A DNA stretch of 64,000 bases, taken from positions 6,386,001-6,450,000 of the forward strand of contig NW_027480440.1 of assembly GCF_051401765.1 (NCBI RefSeq). Reading direction: 5' to 3'. This document shows positions 61,589 through 64,000 of the stretch, piece after piece. Each line of letters begins with the position of its first letter. The stretch's first letter is position 1. Below the pieces are notes generated by a model. That model was not told the origin of the DNA, ran no database searches, and saw nothing but the letters and a program-made list of their open reading frames with translations. A program made the position numbers and the translations under genes. The DNA comes from Calliopsis andreniformis. Taxonomy: Eukaryota; Arthropoda; Insecta; Hymenoptera; Andrenidae.

Positions 61589-64000
61589 ATTGAGGATAGA
61601 GGATTGACGACTGAGAACTGAGGATTGAGCGTTGAGGATTGAGGATCAAGGATTGAGAATTGATGATTGAGGATTGTGGACTGACGATTGAGGGTTGATT
61701 ACTGAGGGTTGAGGATTGATGGTTAAGGATTGAGGATTGACGATTGAGGATTGAGGATAGAGGATTGAGGATTGTGGTTTGAGTATTGAGGATTGTGGAT
61801 TGCGGATTGAGGATAGAGGACTGAGCATTGAGGCTCGAGGGTTGAAGATTGAGGATTGAGGATTGACTATTGAGGATTGCGGATTGAGGATTGAGGATTG
61901 AGAATTGAGGGTCGAGGATTGAAGATTGAAGATTGAGGATTCAGGATTGTTGATTGTAGATTGAGGACCGAGTGTTGAGGATAGAGTGTTGAGAATTGAT
62001 ATTTGCGAACTAAGATTTGAAAGCTGTAAATTGAGGATTGAGTATTGAAAACTGAGAATTGAGGATTTTCTATTGAGCGCTGTGAATTGACGTTTGAGGA
62101 TTGAGGATTGGGGACTGAGGATTGAGAATTGAGGGCTGAAGATTGAGGATTGAGGACTGACGATTGAAGATTGAGGACTGAGTATTGAAAACCGAGAATT
62201 GTGGATATTCTATTGAGGATTGAAAATTGAGGATTGAGGATTGTGGATTCAGGATTAAGGGTTGAGGGTTGAGGATTGAGGATTGAGGATAGAGGATTGA
62301 GGATTGATGGTTGACGATTGAGGATTGAGGATAGAGGAATGAGGATTGAGGATTGAGGATTGAAGATTGAGGATTGATGATTGATGATTCAATATTGAGG
62401 ACTGAGGATTGCGGACTGAAGGGTGAGGATTGAGTGCTGTGAATTTATTAATGACAATTGCATATTGAGTGTTGAGGATTGACTATTGAGGATTGAGGAT
62501 CGAGTATTGAGGCTTGAGGATTCAGGATTGAGGTTTGAGGACAGAGGATCGAGGATTGAGGATTTAGGATTGAGGATTGAGTATTGAGGATTGCGGATAG
62601 AGGATTGAAGATTGAGTATTGAGGATTGAGGAATCAGGTTCGAGGATTGAGGATTTACAGTTGAGGTTTGAGGATTGAATATTGAGAATTGTGTATTCAT
62701 GTTTCAAGATTGAAGATTGAGGTTGAAATTTGAGTATTTAGGATTTATAATTGAGGATTGAGGATTGGGGTTGAGGACTGAAGATTGAGGATCGATTATA
62801 CAGGATTGAGGATTGAGGTTTGAGGACTCAGGGTTGAGGATTGAGGATTGACGATTGAGGGTTGAGGATTGAAGATTGAGAATTGTGTATTCATGTTTCA
62901 AGATTGAGTATTGAGGTTGAAGTTTGAGGATTTAGGATTGATAATTGAGGATTGTGGATTGGGGTTTGAGGACTGATGATTGAGAATTGAGGACTGAGGA
63001 ATGAGGGTTGAGGATTGAGGTTTGTGTATTGAGGATTTAGGATTTCGGATTGTGGATTGAGGATTGAGTATTGAGGCTCGAGGGTTGAAGATTGAGGATT
63101 GGGGATTGGGGTTTGAGGATTGCGGATTGAGGATTGGGGATTGAGAATTGAGGGTCGTGGATTGAAGATTGAAGATTGAGGTTTCAGGATTGTCGATTGA
63201 AGATTGAGGACCGAGTGTTGAGGATAGAGTCTTGAGAATTGATGTTTGGGAACCAAGATTTGAAGACTGTAGATTGACGATTGAGTATTGAAAACTGAGA
63301 ATTGAGGATTTTCTATTGAGCGCTGTGAATTGAGGATTGAGGATTGGGGATTGAGGATTGAGGACTGAGGATTGTCGGTTGAGGATTGAGGATTGACGAT
63401 TGTGGTTTGAGGATTGAGGATTGAGGATTGAGGATTGAGGATTGAGGGTAGAGGATTGAGGATTGATGGTTGACGATTGAGGATTGAAGATAGAGGATTG
63501 GGGATTGAGGATTGAGGATTGAAGATTGAGGATTGATGATTGATGGTTGAAGATTGACGACTCAGGATTGCGGATTGAAGGGTGAGTATTGAGTGCTGTG
63601 AATTTATGATTGACAATTGCATATTGAGTGTTGAGGCTTGAGGACTGAGGATTGAATATCGAGTATTGAGACTTGAGGATTCAGGATTGAGTTTTGAGGA
63701 CAGAGGATTGAGGATTGAGGATTTAGGATAGAGGATTGAGTATTGAGGATTGCGGATAAAGGATTGATGATTGAGTATTGAGGATTGAGGACTCAGGGTT
63801 CAGGATTGAGGATTTACGATTGACGTTTGAGGATTGAAGATTGAGAATTGTGTATTTATGTTTCAAGATTGAGGATTGAGGTTGAAATTTGAGGATTTAG
63901 GATTGATAATTGAGGATTGAGGATTGGGGTTGAGGACTGAAGATTGAGGATCGAGTACTGAGGATTGAGGATTGAGGATTGAGGTTTGAGGACACAGGGT
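61588..64000 (+). repeat. Most diverged part of the array (right end cut)
   Basis: The heptamer register persists but substitutions are denser and A-boxes scarce: none between 60945 and 62698, the longest gap in the window. Two diverged D-block relatives lie near 61825-61985 and 62950-63235. A sub-block with TTTTCTATTGAGCGC repeats 1243 bp apart (62066 and 63309) and is seen nowhere else. B-boxes lie near 62434 and 63593. No gene is visible. Confidence 0.85.
62891..63622 (-). other. 243-aa minus-strand open frame in the diverged end, probably not a gene
   Basis: This open frame starts at the ATG formed by a B-box on the minus strand. Its heptapeptides are the most varied in the window, in line with the greater divergence of the underlying heptamers. 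No family is recognised. The absence of a stop over 243 codons is weak evidence because most variant heptamers also lack minus-strand stops. Confidence 0.1.

Larger units (their letters stand above)
1..64000 (+). repeat. Giant heptameric satellite array (unit ATTGAGG)
   Basis: The entire window reads as 7-bp units related to ATTGAGG, all in one orientation, from the first base to the last. Common variants change one or two positions, for example ACTGAGG, ATTGAGT, ATTGCGG, ATAAAGG, ATTGAAG, TTTGAGG and ACGGAGG. The consensus has no C, so the + strand is rich in G, A and T and the minus strand rich in C, T and A. No inverted segment and no stretch of unrelated sequence was seen. Both ends are cut by the window, so the full array is longer. 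The repeat class is certain; its chromosomal location and host are unknown. A satellite in heterochromatin is the most likely setting, by inference. Confidence 0.98.

Noticed and set aside
1..64000. CRISPR array
   Set aside because: The units are 7 bp with no spacers of regular length and no adjacent cas genes. Variant blocks recur within the array, so they are not unique spacers.
1..64000. Coiled-coil protein repeat because of the seven-residue period
   Set aside because: SSILNPQ carries proline and lacks the spaced hydrophobic a and d positions of a coiled coil. The seven-residue period comes from the 7-bp DNA unit.
1..64000. Telomere array
   Set aside because: TTTAGGG occurs only as scattered single units. 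The consensus differs at two positions and the higher-order structure is unlike a telomere.
1..64000. Cyanobacterial short heptameric repeats
   Set aside because: Those repeats are short arrays between genes with other consensus units. Nothing here shows neighbouring genes, and the array is far longer. A prokaryotic source remains possible but unsupported.
1..64000. tRNA, rRNA or transposon sequences
   Set aside because: No stretch departs from the heptamer register for more than a few bases, so there is no room for such features. No terminal inverted repeats or target-site duplications were seen at segment borders.

Overview
The whole 64 kb window is one continuous array of degenerate heptamers. 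I see no unique-sequence DNA anywhere in it. The base unit on the + strand is ATTGAGG (any rotation; AATCCTC on the other strand). Every unit has the same orientation, and C is almost absent from the + strand. Long pure runs (up to 21 units, 7975-8121) alternate with blocks in which variant heptamers follow a fixed order. I find no convincing protein-coding gene, rRNA, tRNA, transposon, CRISPR array or origin. The many minus-strand open frames of 60-357 aa follow from the repeat itself: its minus strand has no stop in any frame, and because 7 is not a multiple of 3 all three frames give the same peptide, SSILNPQ.

The array is nevertheless strongly structured. Four families of conserved variant blocks recur: an A-box (core ATTCATG-TTTCAAG, about 110 copies), a B-box (core ATTGACA-ATTGCAT, about 33 copies), a C-block (about 14 copies) and a D-block (about 8 copies). 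Almost everything stays in 7-bp register. The main exception is one 6-bp unit lying 14 bp downstream of nearly every A-box. Distances between repeated segments obey 7n minus the number of these hexamers, which I checked on more than eight intervals.

Above this lies a nested mosaic of higher-order repeats. A 2.0 kb segment occurs at 1-1970 and 6697-8700. There are tandem duplications of 1070 bp (2405-4544), 538 bp (14520-15595, repeated at 19336-20411), 4816 bp (about 13960-23480), about 3.32 kb (39970-46620) and 482 bp (49800-50764). A 3.1 kb copy lies at 21985-25100 and 25910-29115, a 1.3 kb copy at 29824-31125 and 34536-35830, a 2.3 kb copy at 32240-34520 and 40010-42290, a 1.5 kb copy at 47580-49075 and 51190-52690, and a 2.4 kb copy at 55015-57440 and 59163-61588. 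Several segments have relatives 27-38 kb away. Copies differ by few substitutions and by length changes in whole heptamers. The last 2.4 kb (61590-64000) is the most diverged part.

The organism cannot be identified from this sequence. A gene-free satellite of this length with higher-order structure is most typical of eukaryotic heterochromatin (pericentromeric, subtelomeric or a sex or B chromosome), and that is my working inference. Short heptameric repeats also exist in cyanobacteria, so a prokaryotic source or an assembly artefact cannot be excluded.
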